The notes below the pieces were generated by a model. The model was not told where the DNA came from and ran no database searches. It saw only the letters and a program-made list of their open reading frames with translations. Position numbers and translations under genes: made by a program. Positions 52,811 to 61,308 of a stretch of DNA of 64,000 nucleotides are shown here, piece by piece. The stretch is taken from positions 620,001-684,000 of the forward strand of contig NZ_QGHL01000007.1 in assembly GCF_003171715.1 (NCBI RefSeq), read 5' to 3'. The stretch is from Novosphingobium meiothermophilum (GTDB lineage: Bacteria; Pseudomonadota; Alphaproteobacteria; Sphingomonadales; Sphingomonadaceae). The first letter of the stretch is position 1; each line of letters opens with the position of its first letter.

Positions 52811-53758
52811 TCACAATCGGCGCTCGATCGCGTCCCAGATCATGCCCGCGGTATCGGTCCCGTTGAACCTGTCGATGGCGACAATTCCGGTTGGCGATGT
52901 CACGTTTATCTCGGTCAGCCACTTTCCGCCAATGACATCGATCCCGACAAAGATCAGTCCCAGCCGCTTGAGCTGCGGACCCAGCACGGCGCAGATTTCC
53001 TGCTCCTGCGGGGTCAGTTCCGTCTTTTCGGCATAACCGCCGACGGCCAGATTGGAACGGAACTCGCCCTCGCCCGGCTTGCGGTTGATCGCGCCCGCCA
53101 CTTCGCCATCGACCAGAACGATGCGTTTGTCGCCGCTCGCCACTTCGGGAAGGAATGCCTGCACCATATGCGGCTCAGGCCAGGTCAGGTTGAAAACCTC
53201 GAACAGTGCGCCAAGGTTGTCACCCTCAGGCCCTACCCGGAAAATCGCCTTCCCGCCGTTGCCGTGAATGGGCTTCACCACCACCGCGCCGTGCTTTTTC
53301 TGAAAGGCACGCACTTCATCGACCGACCGGGTGACGATCGTGGGCGGCATGAAGCGGCGGTAGTCAAGCACCATGACCTTTTCGGGCGCGTTGCGCACGC
53401 TGCGCGGGTTGTTGACCACCAGCGTCTCGCCCTCGATCCGTTCAAGCAGGTGGGTCGCGGTGATGTAGCCCATGTGGAAGGGCGGATCCTGCCGCATCAG
53501 AACCACGTCGACATCGCGGCCAAGATCAAGCCTGCGCGTCGCGCCAGCGCTGAAATGATCCCCGACGACCCGCTGCACCTTCACCGGCACGGCATGCGCA
53601 ATCAGCCGGTCGTCCTCGTCAAGCGTGAGCGAGCCGACATCGTAGTGAAACACCTCGTGCCCGCGGGCTTGCGCCGAAAGCATCAGGGCAAAGCTCGAAT
53701 CCCCGGCAATATTGATCGATTGAAGCGGGTCCATCTGGACCGCAACACGCAAGGCCAT
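52811..53758 (-). CDS. gshB: Glutathione synthetase
   Basis: ATP-grasp ligase joining gamma-glutamylcysteine and glycine to glutathione; 315 residues. It begins LRVAVQMDPLQSINIAGDSS and has VVLMRQDPPFHMGYITATHL, VVVKPIHGNGGKAIFRVG, then NRKPGEGEFRSNLAVGGYAE and LTEINVTSPTGIVAIDRFNG, the metal- and ATP-binding C-terminal block. Met 53758 matches known N-termini; the longer frame to 53827 is rejected as it overlaps yraN. It follows yraN closely. Confidence 0.97.
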   Translation of the reverse strand: MALRVAVQMDPLQSINIAGDSSFALMLSAQARGHEVFHYDVGSLTLDEDDRLIAHAVPVKVQRVVGDHFSAGATRRLDLGRDVDVVLMRQDPPFHMGYITATHLLERIEGETLVVNNPRSVRNAPEKVMVLDYRRFMPPTIVTRSVDEVRAFQKKHGAVVVKPIHGNGGKAIFRVGPEGDNLGALFEVFNLTWPEPHMVQAFLPEVASGDKRIVLVDGEVAGAINRKPGEGEFRSNLAVGGYAEKTELTPQEQEICAVLGPQLKRLGLIFVGIDVIGGKWLTEINVTSPTGIVAIDRFNGTDTAGMIWDAIERRL

Positions 53759-53784
53759 GCACCACCATCCCGCAAACGCAGCCT

Positions 53785-54135
53785 TCAGGGCTGCCAGACA
53801 TTCGCCATGTGGCGCGGCCAACGCCACGGTGCAAGAAGGATAACGTCGATCCGCAGATCGTCGCCCGCGAGCGCATAGCGGCTGGCCAGCGCCTCGGCAG
53901 CACGTGCCACGCGCCGCAGCCGGTGCGCATCGATCGCATCATCCAGCCCGCGTGCATCGCGCCGCCACTTCACTTCGACAAATGCCACGGTCCGCCCCTT
54001 GCGCGCGACGATGTCGACTTCTCCAGCCTTCAGCTTCACCCGGCGCGCAAGAATACGCCAGCCGCTCAGTCTCAGCCACCATGCCGCCAGTTCCTCGGCG
54101 CGCCGCCCCTGCCGCTCCGACCGCGCCCGGTTCAA
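53785..54135 (-). CDS. YraN/UPF0102 family protein
   Basis: Small endonuclease-fold protein of 116 residues. The restriction-endonuclease-like motif is visible as LKAGEVDIVARKGRTVAFVE, then VKWRRD (E-x7-D...E-x-K pattern), preceded by GRRAEELAAWWL. The biological role of the family is not settled. The start overlaps the rsmI stop by 4 bp; gshB follows within 26 bp. This rsmI-yraN-gshB order is common in the group. Confidence 0.92.
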   Translation of the reverse strand: MNRARSERQGRRAEELAAWWLRLSGWRILARRVKLKAGEVDIVARKGRTVAFVEVKWRRDARGLDDAIDAHRLRRVARAAEALASRYALAGDDLRIDVILLAPWRWPRHMANVWQP

Positions 54136-55016
54136 GCCTCGCCTGCCCTTGCAACGCCAGCGCCAGCCCCTGCCCTGATTTCCATCGCCCGCGCATAAAG
54201 CGCCTTGCGGTCGAGTCCGTGTGCCTTCGCCACCTGTCCGGCCGCCTGCGATGGCGACATGACGGCAAGCGCGGCAACGAGTTCGGCATCAACCAGGTCT
54301 TCAGCGGGCGCCACAGGCACCCCCGGCGGCGCGATGAGCAGCACGATTTCGCCTTTGGCAGGAGACGCCCGGTAATGATCGGCAAGCGCCTGCGCGGTTC
54401 CGCTGCGGCATTCCTCGTGCAGCTTGGTCAGTTCGCGCGCCACGGCAACCTCGCGTCCGGGCAAGCCCTGCGCGATGGCATCGAGCGATGCCACCAGCCG
54501 CGGTCCTGTATCGTAAAACACGAGCGTAGCCGGAACCGCTGCCAGTTCGGCAAGAACGTCGCGGCGGGCCTTGTCCTTGCCGGGCAGGAATCCTGCAAAG
54601 AGGAAGCGATCGGTCGGCAGTCCCGCCATCGAAAGCGCCGTGATCACAGCGCTTGGTCCCGGAATGGACGTAACCGCAATGCCGCGCGCCCGCGCCTCGC
54701 GGACCAGCCGGTAGCCCGGATCGGAAATCAGCGGCGTTCCCGCATCCGATACCAGCGCGACCGCCGAATGGACCATTTCGGCAAGCAATCCTTCACGCGC
54801 GGCATCGCCTGCATGATCGTCATAGCGCCGCATCGGCTTGTGCAGACCAAGAAGATTCAGCAACTTGCCGGTTACGCGCGTATCCTCGCACGCAACCACC
54901 GCGCAGCGTTCAAGCGTTTCGACCGCACGACGGGTGATGTCGCCGAGATTGCCAATCGGGGTGGCGACAATGTAGAGACCGGGCTCAAGGGGTGGCATGT
55001 CCATGCGCATTTCCAT
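54132..55016 (-). CDS. rsmI: 16S rRNA (cytidine(1402)-2'-O)-methyltransferase
   Basis: SAM-dependent ribose methylase for C1402 in the 30S P site; 294 residues from Met 55016. It has the tetrapyrrole-methylase-like start GLYIVATPIGNLGDITRRAV, then ACEDTRVTGKLLN, VALVSDAGTPLISDPGYRLV and IPGPSAVITALSMAGLPTDR, the RsmI signature blocks. Several Met codons (55016, 55010, 55004, 54998) are close together, so the exact start is uncertain by up to six residues; the open frame to 55241 overlaps the divergent lipoprotein gene and is rejected. Only 39 bp separate it from that divergent gene. Confidence 0.95.
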   Translation of the reverse strand: MEMRMDMPPLEPGLYIVATPIGNLGDITRRAVETLERCAVVACEDTRVTGKLLNLLGLHKPMRRYDDHAGDAAREGLLAEMVHSAVALVSDAGTPLISDPGYRLVREARARGIAVTSIPGPSAVITALSMAGLPTDRFLFAGFLPGKDKARRDVLAELAAVPATLVFYDTGPRLVASLDAIAQGLPGREVAVARELTKLHEECRSGTAQALADHYRASPAKGEIVLLIAPPGVPVAPAEDLVDAELVAALAVMSPSQAAGQVAKAHGLDRKALYARAMEIRAGAGAGVARAGEA

Positions 55017-55055
55017 GGACCGGCCATCCGGATGCGACAAGAGGGTGCGCGCGCA

Positions 55056-56225
55056 ATGATCGAACGACAGGTGGGCGAGGAGCGGCTGGATGCCTTTCGC
55101 CATTCTCGCCGGATGCTGGTGGCGGCAATGCTCTCGCTGCTGGCAGGCTGCGCGGTCATTCCCAAGGGATCGGCGCCCGTCACCGAGCCGGTGGAAAAGG
55201 CACCCGACGCCAATGTCCTGCCCGCCGATTCCGGAAGGCACCGGGTTGCCCTGCTCGTGCCGCTCAGCGGAGACAATGCCGCGGTGGGGCAGGCCATTGC
55301 GAACGCCGCCACGATGGCGCTGCTCGATACAAACGCGGCAAACCTGCGCATCACTACCTACGACACCGCAACCGGCGCAGGATCGGCAGCGGCCCGCGCA
55401 ATTGCCGATGGCAACAAGCTGATCCTTGGCCCGCTGCTGTCGGACGACGTGCGCGCGGTGGCCGTTGCGGCCCGCCCCGCCAAAGTGCCGATGATTACCT
55501 ATTCCAACGACAGCGCGGTGGCGGCGCGCGATGTCTTTGTCATGGGGCAGTCGCCCGCGCAGTCGATCACGCGCACGCTGGACTTTGCGGCGGTGAAAGG
55601 CGTGCGCTCCGTAGCGGCCCTTATCCCGACCGGCGAATACGGACAGCGGGCCATGGCCGGGCTGGTCGAAGGGACGAAAGCCAACGGAATGACCGTGACC
55701 GCCATCGAAACCTATGATCGCGGCAACACATCGGTAGCCAGCGCCGTGCGCCGCCTGCGCGAGAAGGGCCGGTTCGATGCGCTGCTGATCGCAGATGGCA
55801 GCCGGATCGCGCTTCAGGCCGCGCCTCTCGCTGGCAAGGGCGTGCGTCTGCTGGGAACCGAACTGTGGAGCGGGGAAGGCAGCATCGCCAGTGCGGCGGC
55901 CCTGCGCGGCGCGTGGTTCTCTGCCGTATCCGACCAGCGCTTCGGCCAGTTCGAAACGTCCTACCGGACACGCTTCGGCGCAAGCCCTTCGCGCCTTGCA
56001 ACGCTGGGCTATGACAGTGTCCTGCTGACGCTCAACGTTGCGCGCAACTGGAAGCCCGGAACCGTCTTCCCAACCGGCAAGCTCTATGATCCACAGGGCT
56101 TCATCGGGCTGGACGGCGTTTTTCGCTTCACCGCCACGGGCATGGCCGAACGCGCCATGGAAGTTCGCGAGGTGGGCGCGGGCACTTTCATCACGGTTGC
56201 ACCTGCGCCCGCCAAGTTCCAGTAA
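55056..56225 (+). CDS. LppC/LpoA-like penicillin-binding protein activator lipoprotein
   Basis: Outer-membrane lipoprotein with a periplasmic-binding-protein fold, 389 residues. The lipobox is MLVAAMLSLLAGCAVI. The body matches the type-1 periplasmic binding domain of LpoA/LppC (RHRVALLVPLSGDNAAVGQA, then IANAATMALLD, later GPLLSDDVRAVAVAARPAKV). In E. coli LpoA activates the peptidoglycan synthase PBP1a; here the N-terminal TPR part of LpoA is absent, as in other alphaproteobacteria. Start 55056 follows GAGGG; 55113 would give a shorter signal. The far upstream frame is antisense to rsmI and ignored. Confidence 0.88.
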   Translation: MIERQVGEERLDAFRHSRRMLVAAMLSLLAGCAVIPKGSAPVTEPVEKAPDANVLPADSGRHRVALLVPLSGDNAAVGQAIANAATMALLDTNAANLRITTYDTATGAGSAAARAIADGNKLILGPLLSDDVRAVAVAARPAKVPMITYSNDSAVAARDVFVMGQSPAQSITRTLDFAAVKGVRSVAALIPTGEYGQRAMAGLVEGTKANGMTVTAIETYDRGNTSVASAVRRLREKGRFDALLIADGSRIALQAAPLAGKGVRLLGTELWSGEGSIASAAALRGAWFSAVSDQRFGQFETSYRTRFGASPSRLATLGYDSVLLTLNVARNWKPGTVFPTGKLYDPQGFIGLDGVFRFTATGMAERAMEVREVGAGTFITVAPAPAKFQ

Positions 56226-56314
56226 ACGAAGCGATCCGCATGGCCGGGATTTTCGCGGGATAAGGCTGCAAGCCCGCTTGCGTGCCGATTCCCGCGCGTT
56301 CTATACCCGTTCGC

Positions 56315-58315
56315 ATGTCAGACGACCTTTTCGACAAGCTGCCCGCGTCCAGTCCGTCCGAAAGCTACGATGGTTCTGCCATCGAAGTGCTTGAGGGCCT
56401 TGAACCGGTCCGCCGCCGCCCCGGCATGTATATCGGGGGCACGGATGAACGCGCGCTCCATCACCTTGCCGCCGAAGTGCTCGACAATGCGATGGACGAG
56501 GCGGTTGCAGGCCATGCGAACCGGATCGAGGTCGTTCTGGAAGAAGGCAACCGCCTGACCATTTCCGACAACGGGCGCGGCATCCCGGTGGACGAGCATC
56601 CCAAGTATCCGGGCAAATCGGCGCTGGAAGTGATCCTCACCACGCTGCATTCGGGCGGCAAGTTTTCCGGCAAGGCCTATGCCACCAGCGGCGGTCTGCA
56701 CGGTGTGGGCGTGTCGGTGGTCAATGCGCTGTCCACCCTCACGCGCGTGGAGGTTGCCCGCAACAAGGAACTTTACGCGCAGGAGTTTTCGCGCGGAAAC
56801 CCGACGACACGGCTGGAACGGATCGGCAATGCGCCCAACCGGCGCGGGACACAGGTGACATTCATTCCTGATCCGGAAATCTTTGGACAGGACGCCAAGT
56901 TCAAGCCCGCCCGCCTTTTCCGGCTCGTGCGTTCAAAAGCCTATCTGTTTGCGGGCGTGGAAATCCGCTGGAAATGCGCGTCTGCACTCGCCAGCGAGGA
57001 TGTGCCTGCCGAAGCCGTGTTCCAGTTCCCAGGCGGCCTTGCCGATCATCTGGCAGAACAGGTTTCCGGGCGCGAATGCGTCACTTCGGTGCCGTTTGCG
57101 GGTCGGCAGGATTTTCCCGCTGGTCCCGATGGCGAGGAAATGGGCCGGGTGGAATGGGCCATCGCCTGGCCGCTGTGGTCCGATGGTTCCTATTCGTGGT
57201 ATTGCAACACCATCCCCACGCCCGATGGCGGCACCCATGAACAGGGTCTGCGTGCAGCCCTGACCAAGGGCATCCGCGCCTTTGCCGACCTGATCGGTCA
57301 GAAGAAGGCCAAGGATATCGCGCCCGAAGACGTGATGACCGGCAGCGAAATCATGCTTTCGGTCTTCATCCGCGATCCGCAGTTCCAGAGCCAGACCAAG
57401 GACCGGCTCACCAGCCCGGAAGCGGCCAGGCTGGTTGAAGCGGCGGTGCGCGACCATTTCGACCATTTCCTGACCGACAACATGGAGCGCGGCAAGGCGC
57501 TGCTGGGCGCGGTGATGGAGCGCATGGACGAACGCCTGCGCCGCAAGGCCGAGCGCGAGGTCAAGCGCAAGACCGCCACCAACGCGCGCAAGCTGCGCCT
57601 GCCCGGCAAGCTGACCGACTGTTCGGGCGAAGGCGATGGCGAGACCGAACTTTTCATCGTCGAAGGCGACAGCGCAGGAGGCAGCGCGAAGCAGGCGCGT
57701 GACCGCAAGACGCAGGCGATCCTGCCGATCCGCGGCAAGATCCTCAACGTCGCTTCTGCCTCGGCCGACAAGATCCGCGCCAATCAGGAAATCGCCGACC
57801 TTGCGCTCGCGCTGGGGTGCGGAATGCGCAAGGACTGCAATCCGGATGCCCTGCGCTATGACCGCATCATCATAATGACCGACGCCGACGTTGACGGCGC
57901 GCATATCGCAACGCTGCTGATGACGTTCTTCTTTCAGGAAATGCCCGAACTGGTGCGGCGCGGACACCTCTACCTTGCCCAGCCGCCGCTCTACCGCCTG
58001 ACCAGCGGCAGTCTTTCGGCCTATGCCAGAGACGATGCCCACCGCGCCGAACTGAAGGCTACCAAGTTCAAGGGCAAGAAGGTTGAAGTCTCCCGCTTCA
58101 AGGGCCTTGGCGAGATGAATCCGCAGCAATTGCGCGAAACCACCATGGCGCCCGCAACCCGGAGCCTCATTCGCATCACATTGCCCCCGGAGTATGAAGG
58201 CCGCGCAGCGGTGAAAGACCTTGTCGACCGCCTGATGGGCCGAGATCCTGCCCAACGCTTCATGTTCATCCAGAACCGCGCTGCCGAAATAGACCCGGAA
58301 CTGATCGACGCCTGA
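56315..58315 (+). CDS. parE: DNA topoisomerase IV subunit B
   Basis: Type IIA topoisomerase ATPase subunit that, with ParC, decatenates daughter chromosomes; 666 residues. The GHKL ATPase domain has EVLEGLEPVRRRPGMYIGG, EVLDNAMDEAVAGH, DNGRGIPVDEHP and GGLHGVGVSVVNALS. The TOPRIM domain has FIVEGDSAGGSAKQARDR and IIMTDADVDGAHIATLLMTF. The long ParE-type C-terminal tail is moderate, fitting ParE rather than GyrB. ATG 56315 (MSDDLFDKL) is preferred to GTG 56282. Confidence 0.96.
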   Translation: MSDDLFDKLPASSPSESYDGSAIEVLEGLEPVRRRPGMYIGGTDERALHHLAAEVLDNAMDEAVAGHANRIEVVLEEGNRLTISDNGRGIPVDEHPKYPGKSALEVILTTLHSGGKFSGKAYATSGGLHGVGVSVVNALSTLTRVEVARNKELYAQEFSRGNPTTRLERIGNAPNRRGTQVTFIPDPEIFGQDAKFKPARLFRLVRSKAYLFAGVEIRWKCASALASEDVPAEAVFQFPGGLADHLAEQVSGRECVTSVPFAGRQDFPAGPDGEEMGRVEWAIAWPLWSDGSYSWYCNTIPTPDGGTHEQGLRAALTKGIRAFADLIGQKKAKDIAPEDVMTGSEIMLSVFIRDPQFQSQTKDRLTSPEAARLVEAAVRDHFDHFLTDNMERGKALLGAVMERMDERLRRKAEREVKRKTATNARKLRLPGKLTDCSGEGDGETELFIVEGDSAGGSAKQARDRKTQAILPIRGKILNVASASADKIRANQEIADLALALGCGMRKDCNPDALRYDRIIIMTDADVDGAHIATLLMTFFFQEMPELVRRGHLYLAQPPLYRLTSGSLSAYARDDAHRAELKATKFKGKKVEVSRFKGLGEMNPQQLRETTMAPATRSLIRITLPPEYEGRAAVKDLVDRLMGRDPAQRFMFIQNRAAEIDPELIDA

Positions 58316-58329
58316 TCAATTCGCCAAGA

Positions 58330-59115
58330 TCAACCGCCCGCCTCGTCCTTTCGTCCGCCGCGCACGTCGAAGCGAATCTGGACCCATTCGCCGATCTGCG
58401 GCTTGCCGTTGATGCGGGGCGGGCGGACAAGGAACTGCCACGAGGCCTGCCGCAAGGCTCTGGCCAGACCTGATCCGGGCGGGCTTTCACCCAGTTCCTG
58501 GCAATCCTCGACGTGATACTTTTCCACCGTGCGACAGGCGATGAGCGCCCAATCGCCCTGCATCCGCCGCTGCGGGAGATAGGGACCGATCTCGGCATCA
58601 GTCGGTTCGCGATACCATTGCGCGGCATAGAGGCGCACCCCGCCCGGTCCCTGCCCCACGCTGGGACTGTCGCCTTGGCTGCCCCTGCTGCCGCCGGGCA
58701 ACGCTCCGCCATCGAACTCGCGGCGCTGTATCCGGGAAATGTCGCTTGAGCGATAATCGTTACGCGAAAGTTCGATGAAGCCTTCCGGCCATTCGATCTT
58801 GCCCGGAACCTCGACTGCCGGAGAAGGCCTTGCGGCGGGCCGCGCCACTGCCTGCGCTCTGTCCTGCCTTGCGACTGCGGTTTCCTTCGGCTTGTCCGCC
58901 GCCCCGGCCTCGTCCTGGCCGGCCTGCGATAGGTTGATGGCGGTCAGCCGGGCGCTCTCGCTGCCACCGAAGCCGGTGATGGCCCCCATCGTCAGCATGA
59001 TCCAGAACACCAGCGCGCTTGCCGCAAGGGCAAAGACAAGCGATCCCGCCCGCTCGCGCAGCGAAACCTGATAGCCTGACCTTGCCGGATCGCCGCCGCG
59101 CACAAGCATTTCCAC
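58330..59115 (-). CDS. Single-pass membrane protein of unknown function, TonB-like layout
   Basis: 261 residues: a short basic N-terminus, one membrane helix at about 25-48 (SLVFALAASALVFWIMLTMG), then a roughly 85-residue linker rich in Ala, Pro, Gln and Lys, and a compact C-terminal domain (about 155-255) with QASWQFLVRPPRINGKPQIG and WVQIRFDV. This order is like energy-transducing TonB proteins, although a clear TonB C-terminal signature is not secured. No exbB/exbD or receptor is adjacent. Its promoter region holds three evenly spaced palindromes shared with moxR. Confidence 0.7.
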   Translation of the reverse strand: MEMLVRGGDPARSGYQVSLRERAGSLVFALAASALVFWIMLTMGAITGFGGSESARLTAINLSQAGQDEAGAADKPKETAVARQDRAQAVARPAARPSPAVEVPGKIEWPEGFIELSRNDYRSSDISRIQRREFDGGALPGGSRGSQGDSPSVGQGPGGVRLYAAQWYREPTDAEIGPYLPQRRMQGDWALIACRTVEKYHVEDCQELGESPPGSGLARALRQASWQFLVRPPRINGKPQIGEWVQIRFDVRGGRKDEAGG

Positions 59116-59197
59116 CCGCGCCTACACGCGGGGCGTTTCCCCCGCAATCGCGCTTGCGGCATCAGCGCCTTCCAGCGACATTTTGACACGCCTATTC

Positions 59198-59273
59198 TGA
59201 CGACTGCGTCATTTATCGGCCCCATTCCTGACGCAGCCGTCATTATAACTGGCAAAACCTGTCGCAAGCGTCA
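59198..59273. promoter_or_regulatory. Array of three TGACG-N4-CGTCA palindromes at 31-bp spacing
   Basis: TGACGACTGCGTCA (59198-59211), TGACGCAGCCGTCA (59229-59242) and TGTCGCAAGCGTCA (59260-59273) are 14-bp inverted repeats with 4-bp centres; the third has one mismatch. Start-to-start distance is 31 bp both times, about three helical turns, so a dimeric regulator could bind all three on one face of the DNA. They lie 82 bp upstream of the minus-strand membrane protein gene and 76 bp upstream of moxR. Confidence 0.7.
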
Positions 59274-59317
59274 GTAATGGCGCACCCTCTTGCGCTGCAT
59301 CAGGACAGGGCCTATCC

Positions 59318-59335
59318 CTTAACCAAACGATTAAG
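59318..59335 (+). promoter_or_regulatory. CTTAAYC-N4-GATTAAG palindrome before moxR
   Basis: CTTAACCAAACGATTAAG, ending 14 bp before the moxR start, nearly matches the site at 61273-61290 before the VWA partner gene (15 of 18 identical). TTAACC and the TTAA-N8-TTAA spacing recall CtrA sites (TTAA-N7-TTAA), but the spacer is one base too long. Confidence 0.5.
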
Positions 59336-59349
59336 AACAGGAATCGCCG

Positions 59350-60195
59350 ATGCGCTTTGAAGGCACCAGCAACTATGTCGCCACCGAGGATCTCAAAGTT
59401 GCGGTGAACGCCGCAGTCCTGCTTCGCCGTCCGCTGCTGGTCAAGGGTGAACCCGGCACCGGCAAGACCGTGCTGGCGCATGAAATCGCCAAGGCAGTGG
59501 ATGCCCCCCTCATCGAATGGAACGTGAAATCCACCACCAAGGCGCAGCAGGGCCTTTACGAATACGATGCCGTCGCACGCCTGCGCGACGGGCAGCTTGG
59601 CGACGAGCGCGTCCACGATATCCGCAACTACATCAAGAAGGGCAAGCTGTGGGAAGCCTTCACCGCGCCCAAGCTCCCCGTGTTGCTCATCGACGAGATC
59701 GACAAGGCCGATATCGAGTTCCCCAACGACCTGCTGCAGGAACTCGACCGGATGAGCTTCGACGTTTACGAAACGCAGGAGCGCATCGAGGCGAAGGAAC
59801 GCCCGATCGTGGTCATCACCTCGAACAACGAGAAGGAACTGCCCGACGCGTTTCTGCGTCGCTGCTTCTTCCACTACATCAAGTTCCCCGATCGCGAGAC
59901 GATGCAGGCGATCATTGATGTCCACTTCCCCGGCATCCAGAAGACGCTGGTGACCAAGGCGATGGAAGTGTTCTACGAAATCCGCGAAGTGCCGGGTCTG
60001 AAGAAGAAGCCCAGCACGTCGGAACTGCTCGACTGGCTCAAGCTTCTGCTGAACGAGGACATGCCGCTGGACGTTCTTCAGAACCGCGACCCGACCAAGG
60101 CCATCCCACCGCTCCACGGCGCACTGCTCAAGAACGAACAGGACATCATGCTGTTCGAACGGCTGGCCTTCATGGCGCGCCGTCAGGGAAGCTGA
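59350..60195 (+). CDS. MoxR-family AAA+ ATPase
   Basis: Dynein-related AAA+ chaperone of 281 residues. Walker A is KGEPGTGKT (32-40), Walker B is LPVLLIDEIDKADIEFPN, sensor 1 is VVITSNNEKELPDAFLRR. Such ATPases work with a von Willebrand A partner to assemble metalloenzymes or complexes, as for CoxD/CoxE. The likely partner is the CoxE-like VWA gene at 61309, separated here by an oppositely oriented L,D-transpeptidase gene. ATG follows AGGA. Target enzyme is unknown. Confidence 0.9.
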   Translation: MRFEGTSNYVATEDLKVAVNAAVLLRRPLLVKGEPGTGKTVLAHEIAKAVDAPLIEWNVKSTTKAQQGLYEYDAVARLRDGQLGDERVHDIRNYIKKGKLWEAFTAPKLPVLLIDEIDKADIEFPNDLLQELDRMSFDVYETQERIEAKERPIVVITSNNEKELPDAFLRRCFFHYIKFPDRETMQAIIDVHFPGIQKTLVTKAMEVFYEIREVPGLKKKPSTSELLDWLKLLLNEDMPLDVLQNRDPTKAIPPLHGALLKNEQDIMLFERLAFMARRQGS

Positions 60196-60211
60196 CGCAG
60201 GCTTTTTCCGG

Positions 60212-61132
60212 TCAGCTTACCCGGAAGCAATCGCGGCCAGCACGCTTGAGCGTGGCGCACCAGGCGTGGGCGCCCGGCGCGCTGACCCGCAGCCGCCAGT
60301 ATTGGCGCGCCCCGACAACGGCGGGGATGACCGCCTTCTGGAAACCGGCCAGTTCCGGATGTCCTGTCACGAGCATCTGCCAATGCGCTTCTGCCTCGGC
60401 CTCGCTCAGGGCAGCGGCAAGCTGAATGGTCTGCTGTGCACCTGCCGCCACGGGCAAGGGTGGCGAAACCGGCCCTGCCGCAGCCAGCATGGGGCGCGGC
60501 GGCTGACCGGGAATGCCGGTGCGGCGAGCATCCGTATCGAGCGCCAGCAAGACCGCGCGCTCAGGCGAGGGCATCCGCTCATTCGTGACGACCACGGTTG
60601 TCGTCTCGGCCCGCGTGAGGCCGAAGAGCGAGCGGGCAAAGCCATAGGGAAGACGGATGCAGCCATGCGAAGCCGGATAGCCCGGCACATAACCCGCATG
60701 GATCGCAATCCCGCTCCAGGTCAGTCGCTGCATGTAAGGCATGGGCGCGTTGCTGTAGATGTTGGAGCGGTGCTTCACACGCTTCTGCAGTATGGGAAAA
60801 ACGCCCGCGGGCGTGCCATGGCCACGCTTTCCGGTTGAAACCGGCGAAGACCCCCACGGCTGGCCATCCTTGAACACGTGCATCGTCTGCGAAGGCTTGC
60901 TGACCACGATCAGCACGCCGCTTTGCACCACTTCGCTGACCGGCGGTGGAACCATCGGCTGGCGTGGCGGCAGGGCGTCCGGCGAGACCGCAGCGCCAGA
61001 CGGATCGGCCACCTGCGCCTGCGCAGGCTCGGCACTGCCCGGCGCCAGCCCGGAGACGACGCCAATACCGCCAGCCCCAAGGATAAGGCCCACGACCGCC
61101 AGGGCACCCGCAATCCGGTTCACGGTAAACAT
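60212..61132 (-). CDS. L,D-transpeptidase (YkuD) with C-terminal SPOR-like domain
   Basis: Cell-wall enzyme of 306 residues. A membrane-anchor/signal helix (about 8-29) and a Pro/Ala linker precede the YkuD domain (about 70-185) with the catalytic block IHAGYVPGYPASHGCIRLP, containing H145, H156 and nucleophile C158. L,D-transpeptidases make 3-3 crosslinks or attach proteins to peptidoglycan. The C-terminal part (about 235-306) reads like a SPOR domain that binds denuded glycan at septa. It lies opposite and between moxR and its VWA partner. Confidence 0.9.
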   Translation of the reverse strand: MFTVNRIAGALAVVGLILGAGGIGVVSGLAPGSAEPAQAQVADPSGAAVSPDALPPRQPMVPPPVSEVVQSGVLIVVSKPSQTMHVFKDGQPWGSSPVSTGKRGHGTPAGVFPILQKRVKHRSNIYSNAPMPYMQRLTWSGIAIHAGYVPGYPASHGCIRLPYGFARSLFGLTRAETTTVVVTNERMPSPERAVLLALDTDARRTGIPGQPPRPMLAAAGPVSPPLPVAAGAQQTIQLAAALSEAEAEAHWQMLVTGHPELAGFQKAVIPAVVGARQYWRLRVSAPGAHAWCATLKRAGRDCFRVS

Positions 61133-61272
61133 GCCTTAACCATGTTGTAAGGGTTTACGCCTCTGTGGCCCGGCTTCAATGCCAAACTGGCCCGTTGCGG
61201 GCCGATCCCCCGTGTAGGCCGGCCCCTGTTGATGGCCGATCATTGCAGGACTTGCCCATCCGCGCCCGAACG

Positions 61273-61290
61273 CTTAATCATTCGATTAAG
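61273..61290 (+). promoter_or_regulatory. CTTAAYC-N4-GATTAAG palindrome before the VWA gene
   Basis: CTTAATC-ATTC-GATTAAG is a perfect inverted repeat with 7-bp arms, immediately before the GGGAG ribosome-binding site of the VWA gene. The near-copy before moxR (59318-59335) implies shared control of the two genes. Confidence 0.55.
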
Positions 61291-61308
61291 CCAAGGGAGC
61301 CGGATCGG

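Noticed and set aside
59184..59190. Possible fourth TGACG-type site (TGACACG)
   Set aside because: It does not form an inverted repeat and is out of the 31-bp phase of the other three.
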